A DNA stretch of 64,000 nucleotides from JANJUB01 sp031386985 (GTDB lineage: Bacteria > Armatimonadota > Fimbriimonadia > Fimbriimonadales > Fimbriimonadaceae). The stretch is taken from positions 1 through 64,000 of the forward strand of contig JANNCV010000044.1 in NCBI GenBank assembly GCA_031386985.1, read 5' to 3'. The notes beneath the pieces were generated by a model, which saw only the letters and a list, made by a program, of their open reading frames with translations, ran no database searches and had not been told where the DNA came from. This document shows positions 22,164 through 31,601 of this stretch, one piece after another. How positions within the stretch are numbered: position 1 is the stretch's first letter; every line of letters begins with the position of its first letter. The position numbers and the translations under genes were made by a program.

Positions 22164-24506
22164 TTATGAGGTGCTCCCTAGGCCGAGAACGAACGTATTG
22201 ATTCTGCCATCCTCCAACGAGTCATGGTCCAAGTTCAACTCCGCCCCATGATACTTGGCGATCTCGCGAGAAATGAATAGCCCCAAACCCTTCCCTTGAC
22301 CGGCGGGCTTCGTGGTAAAGAAGGCCTGGAACACATCGCCTTGATCCGTTACTGCAATGCCGGGGCCATTATCCGTAAACCGAATCTCCCTCGTGCTGGC
22401 GTCAATTTCCACGACGATTTCAGAACGATGATCGGGGTTCAGTCGCCGGCGCTGTCTTAACCAGTAACTCGAGTTTGAGATTAAGTTTTCGAGGATCTGG
22501 ACAATCATTCCCTTGACGGCCCTGAGGTGCAGTCTTGCGCCATCTGGATGAACTCGAAGGCTCACCTCGATCCTCTCCCTCTGGAAGTGCTCGCTATGTG
22601 ACGTGAGCACGTCCCGGACCAACTCTACAGCGTCAAACTGCTCTTTGCGGTTGCGACCGGCGGTGCTCAAGGGGTCGAGGATACGCAGTCTCTTCTGAAG
22701 AGTCTTGAGTTGACTAGCCAATGTTTCAACAGTACGCCCGGCAGCGGCGGATAACTGGCTCGTCGGGACGTTGCTCAGCGTTTGGAGAGCGTGTTCAGTG
22801 GCACGGTTAATCTCATGAGCAAGGATTTCAACCGTTAGTCCAACACCCGCTAGGTTTACGAGTTCGCTACGCCCCTGCTCGTACTCCTCGGTTAGACGCC
22901 TCACGCCTGACATGATTTCACGAACACTTTCGAGGCCATGCCTGATTGCGTCAAGGACTTCTCTATGCTTTTTGACTTCCGGCACGCTCCTAATCAGATC
23001 ATCCAAGTTTCGCACGATGTCCTGTTCTTGTTGCTCAAGCCTGGCGTCAATATCCGACAGGTCGACCGGTTCCCTTGCCCTCACCTCTTCTTTGTCTGTT
23101 TGGTTCAGAAATAGCCAAAGCGCCTCAGAGACCACATAACGCAGCATAGAAACAAATGCTTTTTTCTCGTCACAATCCCGGAGGCCCTCTCGGTTGGCTT
23201 GGTCTACAAGCGCAGGATTTCCTTCACTGGTGATCTTCGCCCGCCCAACGAGCTGAGTCCTATTGAGCTTGTATCCCCCACGGGCTAGGGCGCGGCGATC
23301 CAGGCTCAACCAATCATCGTCTGGTCCTCCATACGGCATTACTCTGAAGCCATCGCGATATAGCATCAGTCCGCCTGCCCAGTCGGCCAAAGTCTCTCTC
23401 ACTTGCTTTAACATGCCAAGGCCATCGATGGCGGTCAGGATACGTCTGTTGTACCAATAAAACTCAAACGAAAAGGGCCCTACTTCTTCGAGCAGAGAGT
23501 AGTCGAGCACGTCCGAAAGCGAGAGGAGATCTTCACGAGCGAGAGAGAACGTTTTAACTCTTCCCTTGTAAGTCATCTCACCGGTGAGCACGTACCCTAG
23601 GGACTCCGACTTGCTGAAGCTGCCCGAGACTCGGGCGTGCGCGTAGTCTAAGAGTGTACGCGGCAAGTCCGGAATCAAAACTAGTCCTTGATTAAAACGA
23701 AAACGTATCGGAAAGCGGTTCTGTGGCTCGAACGGATCATTCAACTTCGCAAACTCTTGACGGGCGATGTCCGTAGCCTGTTCTTGCCTCCAGGAATGGG
23801 CTAGCGAGGTTATCGTGATGGTTGTTCCACTCAGCGTGGCATCTTCCTTCTTGGGACCGGGCGTAGGTGAGACCGGAATATCTGCCAATGCGGCATCGAG
23901 ATCTCGTGTAAACGCATCCCAATCTATTTCAAGCACGTTCCAAGAGCCCTCGCCCCCTTTCGACGTCACGACTCTCATCGAGTTTCCAAGACGCATTGCC
24001 GAAAGGCGTCCAATCCCTTTCTCTCCTAAAACTTGGCGACCCTTAGAAACTGTAATACGCGGTTCGGTAAGTTTATGCGGCGTCCCCACGGTCAAGAATG
24101 CGTCGTCCAGATCGGCCAACGACATGCCAGTGCCAGTATCCGAGATCTTGATCTCGTTCATGCGCTCGACAACCTCCAAGAGGCCTGCCGCATCTTTGCA
24201 AGCATTTATCTGGTCAATCCAAAGGTTGGCGCCAGGGACTGTGGCATCAAGATGTTTCTGTGCTTGGTCCTTGCATGCCTCCACGTTCTGAATCCTATCG
24301 AGCTCAGAAAGGTCCGGATCAGTTAGGAGCTTCTGCTGCAACTCCTTTTGGGTTCGATACGGAATCCTCACATAGATGTCGATCGTGACGTTTGGTGAGT
24401 CCGCATCATAGGCATTCTTAATTAGCTCGTACAGCGCGATACCGTCCGAACTGATCAGTTCTGCACCCAGATGCAGGATTGTTCTCGCACTAATCTTGAA
24501 CGACAT
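22164..24506 (-). CDS. Double-GHKL ATPase / histidine kinase-like protein
   Basis: A 780-aa protein with two GHKL ATP-binding domains. The first (about 10-250) has ALYELIKNAYDAD, IKISDTGTGMSL and LGEKGIGRLSAMRLG, as in Hsp90/MORC-type proteins. The C-terminal part has an H-box-like EILAHEINRATEH (H564), an N box (LENLISNSSYWL), FTDNGPGIA and QGKGLGLFISREIAKYHG, as in sensor kinases. A coiled-coil segment lies before the H box. No membrane segment is present, so it senses an internal signal. The receiver-like gene follows after 1 nt. Confidence 0.85.
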   Translation of the reverse strand: MSFKISARTILHLGAELISSDGIALYELIKNAYDADSPNVTIDIYVRIPYRTQKELQQKLLTDPDLSELDRIQNVEACKDQAQKHLDATVPGANLWIDQINACKDAAGLLEVVERMNEIKISDTGTGMSLADLDDAFLTVGTPHKLTEPRITVSKGRQVLGEKGIGRLSAMRLGNSMRVVTSKGGEGSWNVLEIDWDAFTRDLDAALADIPVSPTPGPKKEDATLSGTTITITSLAHSWRQEQATDIARQEFAKLNDPFEPQNRFPIRFRFNQGLVLIPDLPRTLLDYAHARVSGSFSKSESLGYVLTGEMTYKGRVKTFSLAREDLLSLSDVLDYSLLEEVGPFSFEFYWYNRRILTAIDGLGMLKQVRETLADWAGGLMLYRDGFRVMPYGGPDDDWLSLDRRALARGGYKLNRTQLVGRAKITSEGNPALVDQANREGLRDCDEKKAFVSMLRYVVSEALWLFLNQTDKEEVRAREPVDLSDIDARLEQQEQDIVRNLDDLIRSVPEVKKHREVLDAIRHGLESVREIMSGVRRLTEEYEQGRSELVNLAGVGLTVEILAHEINRATEHALQTLSNVPTSQLSAAAGRTVETLASQLKTLQKRLRILDPLSTAGRNRKEQFDAVELVRDVLTSHSEHFQRERIEVSLRVHPDGARLHLRAVKGMIVQILENLISNSSYWLRQRRRLNPDHRSEIVVEIDASTREIRFTDNGPGIAVTDQGDVFQAFFTTKPAGQGKGLGLFISREIAKYHGAELNLDHDSLEDGRINTFVLGLGSTS

Positions 24507-24531
24507 TCAGGCCCCCACGCCAATCGATTTA

Positions 24532-27500
24532 CTACTCATCACTTTCAAACTCCTGCCATAGGAGAACTGCGAGGGCGTTTAACTTTGCTTGCTTTGAGCC
24601 CTTTAATGACAGACGAAGCGCACCAAGCAGCAAGCCTGTTTCCGATTCTTTTTCACATTCTCGCACAATCCGCACGAGTTCCATGCCGTCCGATCGTGTT
24701 AAACCCACCCGGACAGCCTTTACTGCGCCGTCTCCAGCATCGAAGTTAAGCGCTTCCAGACGCTGAAAGAGAGTGCCCATAAAGCCCACTTCCTGCCGCC
24801 ATCGATGATAGTCAGATTCTAGCCAACGAGTCGGCGGTTTTTGGGCAATGACCGTGCTGATTGCTTCAACCCATCTGTCGTCGGATGGAACTCTGTCGGC
24901 GAGCCGAAGTGCAAAAGCCCTAATCCTCGGCTCAAGCGTCTGCTCCAGGAGACCTGTCGCCCTCAAGGCGATGCTTCCCCTATAAGAAGCAATATCCTCG
25001 GTTCCCGTGGCTTTAACAAGGTCAAGTCGAATATCCGCCACGAGGCGCTCATAGTGCGTCTGCAACTCCTGCAGACAGGCCTTCAAGCGATCAACGTACG
25101 AGTCAACATGACTTGGACTTGGACTTGGACTTGGACTTGCGCACGCGTATTCGTCGAACTTTTCGACTCCGCATGCTTCAGGTAGGGTTTTGAAGACCAG
25201 TTCCCCAGGCTCTCTGCTTGCCAATAAGGCGTCCCGCACCAAGAGCGCGGACGCGCTCAAACTCTTTCCCAGCCGGGTGCATTCCGGTAATGCGGCTGCG
25301 AACTGGCACAATGGTTTGACGACATCCAGAATGCGGCACTCACCGTCCTGGATTGCATCCCCACCTAACACTTCCTGAAGCCGATGGAAAACTTGAGAAC
25401 GAACCCCCTTGATGCTACATAGCTGCGCCTCGAACAGCTTTGGCGCCTTCAACAGGCGCAAAAACTCCGGCCCTCCAAACGCGGACAGGAACGTTCCCCG
25501 CTCATAGATAGCAACCTCGTGAGCGTGAACACATATGAAGATCGCCAAGAGTAAAGGCGAAAAACCCTCCCGGACACCGAACGGCGGAACACTTAGCTCC
25601 TTCAAGAGATCAGCCGCCGATACGCGTTGACCGGAAGATAGCCTGGCAAGCAACATATCAAGTGCCGGGCGCATACGAAGGGGGTCATTTGTGGGATCCG
25701 GTTCACAGATTTCGAACCTTCCTTGACTGTTCCGGTGGACTCCACCCTTTGCTAGGACTGACATATAGATTGCGCGTTCGGGCGGAGATTTTTCAGGGTC
25801 CAATCCGAGATTGGCGACTCTGCCGGACTCGAACATTGCTTCAATGAGGCGCATTCTCGCAGCCGCAGCAGCGCTACTTAGCTTTGTCCGATTGAGGAGT
25901 TCATTTCGGATCAAGGGAGCAAGTGCATACCGTTGGTCGCATACGTAAGAAACGATCATGCCAAGGGATGGGAACGCCCAAGGCTGGACTGACCCCTGCC
26001 AAACAACGATGGCATCCTTGGGGAGCTTGCCGTTTGCGGGAAGGAATATATGCAATCTATTGAGAAGCTCATCCGTTGCGATCCTCAGCTGCCGCTCGAC
26101 CTCAGCAAGAGCATAAGGGTCTTGACCGAGCTCTGGAGTATTGGAAAGAATCCAACGCCACAAGCGTTCATCTTGAAGATCACTCGCAAGTATCTCCAGA
26201 CGTGGGGCAACCACGACCAATAAATCATCTCGTCCAGACGTGAGTTCAGTTGCTTCGCGTCTCGCCGCTTCAATCTGGCTTTGGGACTCCGTCACGATGA
26301 CAATGACTGAACCGTCTCCATCAAGTTGACGCGCGGCCAGCGAGTGTATTTCTTCGCCGGTGGTGTAACTGAGGTTAAAGAAGCGAAGCGTCCCCGTGGA
26401 GATGTAGTGCCGACGTGCTGCGACTTGCTGAGTTTCCATGAATCTGCAAACCGCGTGGGCTGTCGAACGTGGCTCCTGATCGTTCATGCGAGCTACTTCG
26501 AGTGCGGAAGAAAGGTCAATACTCGCCCCCGACCAAAGGCGAAGCCCACCGTCTCGGCCTCGACGAAAGAGGGCACCCCTCGACACAAGGTCAGCAATCC
26601 TCAACTGAATCTTGGGGATGGCAAGTGAGATCGCAAGGACTGAGTCGAGCGGCCGCAGGTCATCCGCGTCAAGCAAGTTCAGAATCGCCACAGACTTGAG
26701 AATCCACAGGTCCTCTTCTCCTGCCCACACGGCAGAATCGATGATCGCTGAGATGCGACTCCAAGCGCTGCGATGGCTTTCGCCTGCAAGTCTGAACCCA
26801 TAGTTCGATCGAACGTAGTCATAGAAATCCGAAAGCCGATACCACCCGCGATCGTCGGCCTGGCGCCCTAAAGTGGATTGGAGGCCGTTCGGCTCATTGG
26901 AAAGAAGGAAACTGAACAGTGACCGCTCATTTTGTCCGTAGCGTGCAAAGAACCGAGCCAGGACGGGGAGAGCAGTGGGATGCACAGGATACGTGCTCGC
27001 CGTTTCGTTTACAGGCGATTTGCCAAGCCAACCGTTCTTAGCAAGGCCATCCCAAACCCTTGACTCCTCATTGGACACGGCCTTGCAGAGCGACGTATGA
27101 TCAAGATTCAGAGCAGCGCTGACAAGCATCGCTGTGTGCGTCAGAGGCTGATCAAAGACAAGTTCCTCGAAACGCCCGGCAACCTTCTCCCATTCATTCT
27201 TCCGCGTGCTGGGAAGGCGATGGGCATAGCTGACAAAACCCTGGTGGAGAAGGACGATAAAAACAAAGGGGCGAGCACCGCTTCTCGTCGCAAGTTCGGC
27301 GAGTCGCTGTAACAGCATTAGATCATCAGCGTCAGGACTCGAAGCAGCATGCTCCAGTGCTTTTCCGAGTTCGTCAATGATCAAGCAAACGCCCATCTCG
27401 CGTGCACTAGCATATGACCTTAGACACTCGACCACATTCTCGACGTCCCGGTGTGAACCTGACAGCGCCGCTTTCACTGCCAGCCCTTTCAGGCGTGCAC

Positions 27501-27945
27501 TAGTTGCTTCACAGGCAATAACCCCCGCATCTACTGCATCGGAAATTCCATTAGCGAGAGAAACCGTCAGCCGCTCGCGTGACCCCGTTATGAGGATTGG
27601 GACATGCTCGGGGGTCCGCTTCGGGCAAACACTCTCAAGCACTGATTTAAGCTCAGCGCCGGCGACCGGGAGCCCGGCAAGCAGCTGAGCTAGGACCAGA
27701 GCAAATGAAGACTTGCCAACGCCATAGTCCCCCGTGATCCGCCAGGCTCGTCTTCCGGAGTTCTCGACCATGCCACTCATGACACGTTGGATTGCTTCCA
27801 GTACGGATGGCGTCGCCACATAACCGACCAACGCATCTGGGTCCCTAAAATCCCGTTCGAGATGTGTCGACCTAAGGAATCGGGATGCCACACGGACCAA
27901 GTCTTGAACCGTTCGATCTGCGCTAACCGGAGAAGCTCTAGGCAT
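24532..27945 (-). CDS. Large P-loop ATPase of PAPS/DUF4007 operon
   Basis: About 1137 aa from ATG 27945, which overlaps the DUF4007 stop by 8 nt. The Walker A motif is ITGDYGVGKSSFAL and the Walker B motif is VCLIIDELGKALEHA. The long C-terminal region is helical. It contains an SPSPSPSPS tract encoded by a hexanucleotide repeat at 25109-25139. Large ATPases of this kind accompany DUF4007 and PAPS reductases in predicted defence operons and may act as the sensor or restriction motor. No nuclease motif was recognised. Confidence 0.75.
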   Translation of the reverse strand: MPRASPVSADRTVQDLVRVASRFLRSTHLERDFRDPDALVGYVATPSVLEAIQRVMSGMVENSGRRAWRITGDYGVGKSSFALVLAQLLAGLPVAGAELKSVLESVCPKRTPEHVPILITGSRERLTVSLANGISDAVDAGVIACEATSARLKGLAVKAALSGSHRDVENVVECLRSYASAREMGVCLIIDELGKALEHAASSPDADDLMLLQRLAELATRSGARPFVFIVLLHQGFVSYAHRLPSTRKNEWEKVAGRFEELVFDQPLTHTAMLVSAALNLDHTSLCKAVSNEESRVWDGLAKNGWLGKSPVNETASTYPVHPTALPVLARFFARYGQNERSLFSFLLSNEPNGLQSTLGRQADDRGWYRLSDFYDYVRSNYGFRLAGESHRSAWSRISAIIDSAVWAGEEDLWILKSVAILNLLDADDLRPLDSVLAISLAIPKIQLRIADLVSRGALFRRGRDGGLRLWSGASIDLSSALEVARMNDQEPRSTAHAVCRFMETQQVAARRHYISTGTLRFFNLSYTTGEEIHSLAARQLDGDGSVIVIVTESQSQIEAARREATELTSGRDDLLVVVAPRLEILASDLQDERLWRWILSNTPELGQDPYALAEVERQLRIATDELLNRLHIFLPANGKLPKDAIVVWQGSVQPWAFPSLGMIVSYVCDQRYALAPLIRNELLNRTKLSSAAAAARMRLIEAMFESGRVANLGLDPEKSPPERAIYMSVLAKGGVHRNSQGRFEICEPDPTNDPLRMRPALDMLLARLSSGQRVSAADLLKELSVPPFGVREGFSPLLLAIFICVHAHEVAIYERGTFLSAFGGPEFLRLLKAPKLFEAQLCSIKGVRSQVFHRLQEVLGGDAIQDGECRILDVVKPLCQFAAALPECTRLGKSLSASALLVRDALLASREPGELVFKTLPEACGVEKFDEYACASPSPSPSPSHVDSYVDRLKACLQELQTHYERLVADIRLDLVKATGTEDIASYRGSIALRATGLLEQTLEPRIRAFALRLADRVPSDDRWVEAISTVIAQKPPTRWLESDYHRWRQEVGFMGTLFQRLEALNFDAGDGAVKAVRVGLTRSDGMELVRIVRECEKESETGLLLGALRLSLKGSKQAKLNALAVLLWQEFESDE
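25109..25139. repeat. Hexanucleotide tandem repeat (CTTGGA) in ATPase gene
   Basis: Five consecutive ACTTGG units encode an alternating Ser-Pro stretch on the minus strand. A 6-bp unit keeps the frame, so copy number changes would alter linker length and not switch the gene off. Confidence 0.8.
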
Positions 27946-28879
27946 ATACACGCTCCAACAGGGAATCCTGGGACCACGGTCGCCGATTCAGCGTGTATTG
28001 GATTGAGGACATTCCCACGGTGAATGGCGGAAGGTCTGTACCGGCTATTGCGTCGACAGCCTCCCTTATCTCGGACTCATTCATTCTAAGGACCCTGCCC
28101 GGAGAGTTCTCTCCCTGGGCGAGGTCCATAAGAGTCAAAGTTGACTCGGTGGTGTGCCACGTCTGCCAGTAATCCGTGATTGCGAATGCTAGGAAAGCTT
28201 CTTTGAAGCTGCGTCGGTCAAAACGGTTGAACCCATATGTGACTTCGCTTCGCCCGGCGTGATTTGATCGCTGACCAATCGTTTTGAGTAGTTGGAGTTG
28301 TGATAGCGGGCAATCAAGTGAATCTTCAACGCTCCCCGCGTTAGGCGGTAGATACGTGTGGAAAAAGACGTCTAGGTGCTGACTCAGGGTGACATCCGAG
28401 TGCGAGTAATCAAGAGAGCGACTTTCACGTCTCATTCCTTCAAGGATCTCCGCCCGGCTAAACTCTGGGTACGGCCAACAATTGAAAATGAAGTGCCAGG
28501 CAAAAAGTGGTGAAGTCCGCTGTGCGGAAAGCTTCCAGTGAAGCAACCATGGCGTCAATTCATTTTCCAAATAAGGGTCGCGGCCGGCATCGCCGAATAT
28601 CAAATCTCCAAAGTGGGTCAACTCAAACAGGCCATTATTTTGAGTAGCGATTCCGGTGGCAGACAGCCAAAACCTCAGTGACTTGACCATGTTCTTGCCC
28701 AGCCCCAATGCAACCATTGAGTCGTCGTCACGGCTAAGAACGCCCTGATCTGACTGAATCAAGGCGCATGCTTTCGGTAACCATGCAAATCGGCAGGCAA
28801 AAGTTTCATGGCCCGAAAAGCGGTATCCCGGCCGTTTAGAGGAGATCGGCTCCGCTGCAAGCGCGGTCACTTTGTACAA
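27938..28879 (-). CDS. DUF4007-family protein
   Basis: A 313-aa protein. It starts with the characteristic YRFSGHETFACRFAWLPK, then MVALGLGKNMVKSLRFWLSATGI, FELTHFGDLIF and ENELTPWLLHWKL, which I recognise as DUF4007. The family is repeatedly found beside PAPS reductase and cysteine desulfurase genes in predicted defence loci; its activity is unknown. TTG start at 28879 overlaps the desulfurase stop by 13 nt. A DNA-binding role (GLGKNMVKSLRFWL looks HTH-like) is inference. Confidence 0.85.
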   Translation of the reverse strand: MYKVTALAAEPISSKRPGYRFSGHETFACRFAWLPKACALIQSDQGVLSRDDDSMVALGLGKNMVKSLRFWLSATGIATQNNGLFELTHFGDLIFGDAGRDPYLENELTPWLLHWKLSAQRTSPLFAWHFIFNCWPYPEFSRAEILEGMRRESRSLDYSHSDVTLSQHLDVFFHTYLPPNAGSVEDSLDCPLSQLQLLKTIGQRSNHAGRSEVTYGFNRFDRRSFKEAFLAFAITDYWQTWHTTESTLTLMDLAQGENSPGRVLRMNESEIREAVDAIAGTDLPPFTVGMSSIQYTLNRRPWSQDSLLERVYA

Positions 28880-30012
28880 CCCATTGATGAGCGGATTTGC
28901 GTGACCGCGTCTGCAATCAGGTTCGAGGCTGAGTGGATTTCGTCGGTTGTAGTGAAGCGCCCGACTCCGATTCTTAATGAGTTTTGCATGAGTTCGATGG
29001 GCATTCCCATTGCCTTCAAGACGTGCGAAGGCTCATCGACGCCTTGGGAACATGCCGAGCCCGTAGAAATCGCAAGCTTCCCGTACAATCGCGCGAGGAT
29101 AGCGTCATTTGGGACACCTGGAATCGAAATGTGCAGGCTGAAGTCAAGCCGATGAGCTTGATCTCCATTAATCACGATGTCCGGGAGAAGGGACAAGAGG
29201 CTTTTCTGCAGCAGGTCTCGGCTGTTCCTTAGGGTTACCGCATGTGCGGCCATCTCCTCCAGCGCTATCCGACACGCCAAGCCAAATCCGGCGATCGCTG
29301 GCACGTTTGGCGTTCCAAGGTGTCCGCCGTATGAGGCGCGCCGCCTGGAAATCTGGCTACCAACAATGGCGGCGGCGCCCCGTGGCCCATACATTTTGTG
29401 GGAAGAAATCACAGCCAAAGATCGGTCTAAGTTCAAGTCGATGGGCAAATATCCAGCCGACTGCGACGCATCAACCAGGAGGATTGAACGCGAACTTGCC
29501 ACTATCTGCTCAATCCGATTGATGTCGTTGATTGTGCCAACCTCGTTGTTTGCAGACTGGACGCAAAGTAGGTCCGCCCACTCAGCAACCTCTAGCAACC
29601 CTTCTTCGAGTAACCGTCCCGTTTTGTCAACCGGGAGCCATCGAATGCTCGCGCGCCGTTCGGCCCCCAATTGACGAACTGCGCGTATCACGGCGGGATG
29701 CTCTACTTCAGAAAGTGCGAGCTGGAGTTGCTTTCCGGCATTGCTAGCAGCGTTAGCAAAGTGAGAAAGGGCCAACCAAAATGCTTCAGTCGAACTTGAC
29801 GTGAAGAGAACGGACTCCTCATCGCAATGTCCGAGAGAAGCGACCTGCCGTCGTGCTACTTCCACCCTCGACATCGCACGGCAGCCGAACACGTGCTCTC
29901 CGCTGTTGGGGTTGCCGAAATCCTCTACCATTGCCGAGTACACCAAGTCCGCAACGCGAGGATCCACGGGTGTTGTCGAGTGGTGGTCGAGAAAAATCGG
30001 ACACTGAGTCAT
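28867..30012 (-). CDS. Cysteine desulfurase (IscS/DndA-like)
   Basis: A 381-aa PLP enzyme. FLDHHSTTPVDPRV is at the N-terminus, then the PLP-lysine motif ISSHKMYGPRG (K206), the substrate-region NNEVGT, and the catalytic-Cys loop STGSACSQG (C321). It moves sulfur from cysteine to its own thiol for transfer. First gene of the six-gene operon, upstream of DUF4007 and ending with a DndC-like gene, so it probably supplies sulfur for a phosphorothioation-like reaction in place of general Fe-S assembly. Confidence 0.92.
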   Translation of the reverse strand: MTQCPIFLDHHSTTPVDPRVADLVYSAMVEDFGNPNSGEHVFGCRAMSRVEVARRQVASLGHCDEESVLFTSSSTEAFWLALSHFANAASNAGKQLQLALSEVEHPAVIRAVRQLGAERRASIRWLPVDKTGRLLEEGLLEVAEWADLLCVQSANNEVGTINDINRIEQIVASSRSILLVDASQSAGYLPIDLNLDRSLAVISSHKMYGPRGAAAIVGSQISRRRASYGGHLGTPNVPAIAGFGLACRIALEEMAAHAVTLRNSRDLLQKSLLSLLPDIVINGDQAHRLDFSLHISIPGVPNDAILARLYGKLAISTGSACSQGVDEPSHVLKAMGMPIELMQNSLRIGVGRFTTTDEIHSASNLIADAVTQIRSSMGCTK

Positions 30013-30345
30013 TCTTTGGAGTCTACTTCACCTTAGGGCGGCACTTATGCCTCACGTGCTAGTATGGAGTCGAGATGCATTGACGGATCCGCAAAAGTGG
30101 GCATACGGAGTTGCGGGGTCAAGCTGGAGTTTGGGTTAAAGCCACCAAGCTACTAAGTATATGCCTCGCCAACAGAACGAGCCGAGTTAGTCCCATTTGA
30201 TCAATACTTGGCAAATGTTTCCGCATCTACAGTCCGCGAATGCAGATTTATCGAACCACACTGACCGATCATGTCCCAGGTGAGGGTGCCTTCCTATTGC
30301 GTCCTCTTGCTTAACCCAAGCATTGGGATTAACCGAGCAAACTCA
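30013..30345. other. Intergenic region upstream of cysteine desulfurase operon
   Basis: Non-coding gap of 333 bp holding the presumed promoter of the leftward six-gene operon. I saw no recombinase-end repeat here, so the operon's right boundary does not match the array pattern. No gene is supported. Confidence 0.5.
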
Positions 30346-30981
30346 TCAGAGGCGAATCATACGGATACCACGGGAGTAGTTGCTTTCAAACCGTTGATGC
30401 GGCGCGGCTGCCTTATCAAGGGCGGCGATCATCGCGGGGTTGTAATCATGGAAGTATTCGCCGCGATGGCGGGAGGTGTCGTGGAATAGACACGTTGCAT
30501 GCTCAGTTAGTTTCCCTTTAGACCTCAACAATTCAAATTCTAAGTGCCGAACCTGCAAATCGCTATCAAAGAAGGCAAAATCAAAGGGTGGCCCCTCCCA
30601 GGCTCTGAGGAAGTCCATCGACTGACCCGGGTGGATTTTCACGATAGAGAGCAGCTTTGGATCGTATTGCTCCAGGTGTGCCAAGGCCCTGTGAACAGTT
30701 GCCGGATCAAACTCAACGGATTGGAGCGTGCCAAGACCGTTGTCAGCCAATCCAGCCGCAAGGGCAATCGTTCCGAATCCTTGCCCACATCCCGTTTCCA
30801 GCACGTTCTCGGGCTTCAAGAGAATGACTAACGCGTTAAGGAAGTTCAAGACTTCAAGCTCGGTGCTACCCCCATCAAACGACCGAAACAAATGAGCTCG
30901 CTCTGCCGGAGAATGTGGGTGAATCGAAGACTCAACATGTGCGGGGCCAAACACCGCTTCAAGGGATCGAGCGAAGTTCAA
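30346..30981 (-). CDS. Class I SAM-dependent methyltransferase
   Basis: A 211-aa protein. NVLETGCGQGFGTIALA is motif I (SAM binding), LQSVEFDPATV is the motif II acidic strand and PFDFAFFDSDLQVRHLEFEL resembles O-methyltransferase motif IV. The start overlaps the upstream gene by ATGA. Context with a second methyltransferase and a glycosyltransferase suggests glycan or surface-structure modification. Confidence 0.75.
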   Translation of the reverse strand: MNFARSLEAVFGPAHVESSIHPHSPAERAHLFRSFDGGSTELEVLNFLNALVILLKPENVLETGCGQGFGTIALAAGLADNGLGTLQSVEFDPATVHRALAHLEQYDPKLLSIVKIHPGQSMDFLRAWEGPPFDFAFFDSDLQVRHLEFELLRSKGKLTEHATCLFHDTSRHRGEYFHDYNPAMIAALDKAAAPHQRFESNYSRGIRMIRL

Positions 30982-31586
30982 CTCCGATCCACCATGACAA
31001 GTTTTTTGGGAGTCATGATCATAATCCCCTCCTGATCTAAGGACACGATCGCATCATGAGAACCCTTCAATGGAGTTGCAAGCTCCTCAATCGTAAGATC
31101 GTCAATGCGAAAATAGTCGGAGACTTCTCCCTCCCTCCAACGCGGGTTGTCCACAGAACGGATGACCCGCATATCGTCAATTAGGATGACATCAGCCGTA
31201 GCACCATCATCTCTAAGCTCTGAAATGAGGGCTAGTTCCTCCCGGACCGGAAAACGGGTTTGCGGCCCCTCTAAGGTTGGCATATCAAAGAACGCCGGGT
31301 AGTGGGCGTCAAGCCAAAACAAGATTGGTCCCACCGGATTGGCTAGGACGTGTTTCAAAAACGTTAACGAGTCGCCGTGATAGATCTCAACAGCCGGATG
31401 GCCATGAAACCGGCCCCTCACTTGCTCCACCATATTAATATCAAGATCGCAGGAGAATACGGTGCTTATGCCAGAATCTAGGGCCGCAGCGATACCATCC
31501 CCGCGAAAACAACCGGTCTCAACAAACACCTTAATGTTGTAAGTTTCGACAAAGGGTCGAAGGAAAACAGAGCTCAGACTGGACAC
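30978..31586 (-). CDS. SAM-dependent methyltransferase-like protein
   Basis: A 202-aa protein with a GTG start. IKVFVETGCFRGDGIAAALDSG is a SAM-binding loop, VFSCDLDINMVEQV the acidic strand, and GPILFWLDAHYPAF resembles the FkbM/hydroxylase-type WxDAH motif. It ends with ADVILIDDMRVI. It is coupled to the downstream methyltransferase and 15 bp from the glycosyltransferase 3' end, so this is one glycan-related operon. Confidence 0.7.
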   Translation of the reverse strand: MSSLSSVFLRPFVETYNIKVFVETGCFRGDGIAAALDSGISTVFSCDLDINMVEQVRGRFHGHPAVEIYHGDSLTFLKHVLANPVGPILFWLDAHYPAFFDMPTLEGPQTRFPVREELALISELRDDGATADVILIDDMRVIRSVDNPRWREGEVSDYFRIDDLTIEELATPLKGSHDAIVSLDQEGIMIMTPKKLVMVDRS

Positions 31587-31601
31587 CGAAACACGAGTCT
31601 A

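Noticed and set aside
23767..24291. 174-aa plus-strand frame
   Set aside because: Antisense to the conserved GHKL ATPase gene, no start signals and no domain.
25109..25139. Possible CRISPR-like repeats
   Set aside because: It is a 6-bp tandem microsatellite within a coding gene. No spacer-repeat structure or cas genes were seen anywhere in the window.
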